This document shows positions 5,893 to 6,506 of a stretch of 6,506 nt of DNA, piece after piece. A program made the position numbers and the translations under genes. The notes beneath the pieces are model-generated. The model made no database searches. It was given only the letters and a program-made list of their open reading frames with translations, and was not told the DNA's origin. This stretch comes from Alphaproteobacteria bacterium (GTDB lineage Bacteria > Pseudomonadota > Alphaproteobacteria > JABAAW01), in assembly GCA_014239005.1 (NCBI GenBank), contig JABAAA010000017.1, forward strand, positions 8,000-14,505, written 5' to 3'. Each line of letters begins with the position of its first letter. Position 1 is the stretch's first letter.

Positions 5893-6506
5893 ATGTCGAT
5901 AAAAATTTTGGGAGGAACGGCGAACCTCGCCCTGTCGCGGAGTATTGCGAAGCATCTCGGCATGGCGCTGGTGGAATGCGAGATTCGTCGATTCGGCGAC
6001 GGCGAGATCTTCGTCGAGGTTTGTGAGAACCTTCGTGGCGAGGATGTGTTCGTTGTTCAGCCGACCTCGTCGCCTGCGAACGACACTTTGATGGAGTTGT
6101 TGATCGTGATCGACACCTTGCGGCGAAGTTCGGCGCGTCGGATCACGGCGGTGATTCCTTACTACGGCTATGCGCGTCAGGATCGCAAGACGGGTCCTCG
6201 CACGCCGATTTCCGCCAAGCTGACGGCAAACCTGATCGCGGCGGCGGGAGCGTCGCGGGTTTTGACGATGGATTTGCATGCTGCGCAGATTCAGGGTTTT
6301 TTCGACATTCCGACCGACAATCTTTTTGCAGCGCCTGTCTTCGTTCGTGACATCGAAGATCGCATCAAACGCAAAGGGCTGAAACCCTTAGTCGTTTCTC
6401 CCGATGTTGGCGGGCTTGTGCGTGCGCGATTGTTGGCGGAACGTTTGAATTGTGGCTTGGCGGTGATCGATAAGCGTCGGGATGCTGCGGGCAAGGCATC
6501 GGTGAT
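5893..6506 (+). CDS. prs: Ribose-phosphate pyrophosphokinase (PRPP synthase), 3' end outside the window
   Basis: Makes phosphoribosyl pyrophosphate from ribose 5-phosphate and ATP, feeding purine, pyrimidine, NAD, histidine and tryptophan synthesis in the cytosol. About 204 of roughly 310-315 residues are present. Visible features are FGDGE (34-38) and [26 protein letters not shown] (45-70). Next come [11 protein letters not shown] (89-99) with the ATP-binding RQD, the family signature [18 protein letters not shown] (127-144) with the metal-binding His129, VVSPDVGG (167-174), and VIDKRR (191-196), which opens the catalytic flexible loop with its Lys and Arg. The C-terminal ribose-phosphate-binding DDxxxTGGT motif is beyond the edge. 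The ATG at 5893 matches the family N terminus (KILGG) and follows leuA by 16 bases. GGCGAG at 5876-5881, 11 bases upstream, is a mediocre ribosome site. Close spacing suggests cotranscription with leuA. Confidence 0.97.
   Translation, partial: MSIKILGGTANLALSRSIAKHLGMALVECEIRRFGDGEIFVEVCENLRGEDVFVVQPTSSPANDTLMELLIVIDTLRRSSARRITAVIPYYGYARQDRKTGPRTPISAKLTANLIAAAGASRVLTMDLHAAQIQGFFDIPTDNLFAAPVFVRDIEDRIKRKGLKPLVVSPDVGGLVRARLLAERLNCGLAVIDKRRDAAGKASV

Noticed and set aside
1..6506. Novel defence, mobile or other undescribed multi-gene system
   Set aside because: All long frames are accounted for by conserved housekeeping families plus one known DUF. No insertion sequence ends, integrase, attachment repeats, CRISPR-like spaced repeats or tRNA genes were recognised.

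Overview
The window reads as an ordinary stretch of housekeeping chromosome from a proteobacterium, most likely an alphaproteobacterium. The main clues are an alphaproteobacterial-type DUF1489 protein, a divergent Pcm-like methyltransferase resembling the alphaproteobacterial form, an ETF:ubiquinone oxidoreductase, and adk following secY directly. I estimate roughly 55% GC by eye. The genus cannot be named from this sequence.

Layout. (1) Plus strand, 1-1074: the C-terminal part of secY, overlapping by 4 bases with a complete adenylate kinase gene (adk) that has a four-cysteine lid. (2) 1055-1139: an almost pure purine tandem repeat of an 18-base unit that begins inside adk, supplies its last residues and stop codon, and runs on into the convergent intergenic region. 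(3) Minus strand, 3605 down to 1231: a two-gene unit with ETF:ubiquinone oxidoreductase first, then a Pcm-like SAM methyltransferase that overlaps it by 4 bases. (4) 3594-3725: a short divergent control region with a 7-bp perfect inverted repeat and a weak promoter-like sequence. (5) Plus strand, 3726 to the end: a probable operon of a DUF1489 protein, long-form 2-isopropylmalate synthase (leuA) and PRPP synthase (prs, cut by the window end), with gaps of only 12 and 16 bases.

Roles. SecY is the protein-export channel. Adk balances adenine nucleotides. ETF-QO passes electrons from flavoprotein dehydrogenases to quinone. LeuA commits carbon to leucine, and Prs makes PRPP for nucleotides, histidine and tryptophan. 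There is no direct pathway link between the two transcription units, apart from a loose nucleotide and amino-acid biosynthesis theme in leuA-prs.

I found no RNA gene, mobile element, CRISPR array, phage feature or defence system. The items most worth a second look are the stop-carrying tandem repeat at the end of adk, the ribosomal-protein operon apparently ending at adk, the non-canonical Pcm motifs, and the uncharacterised DUF1489 gene placed in front of leuA.
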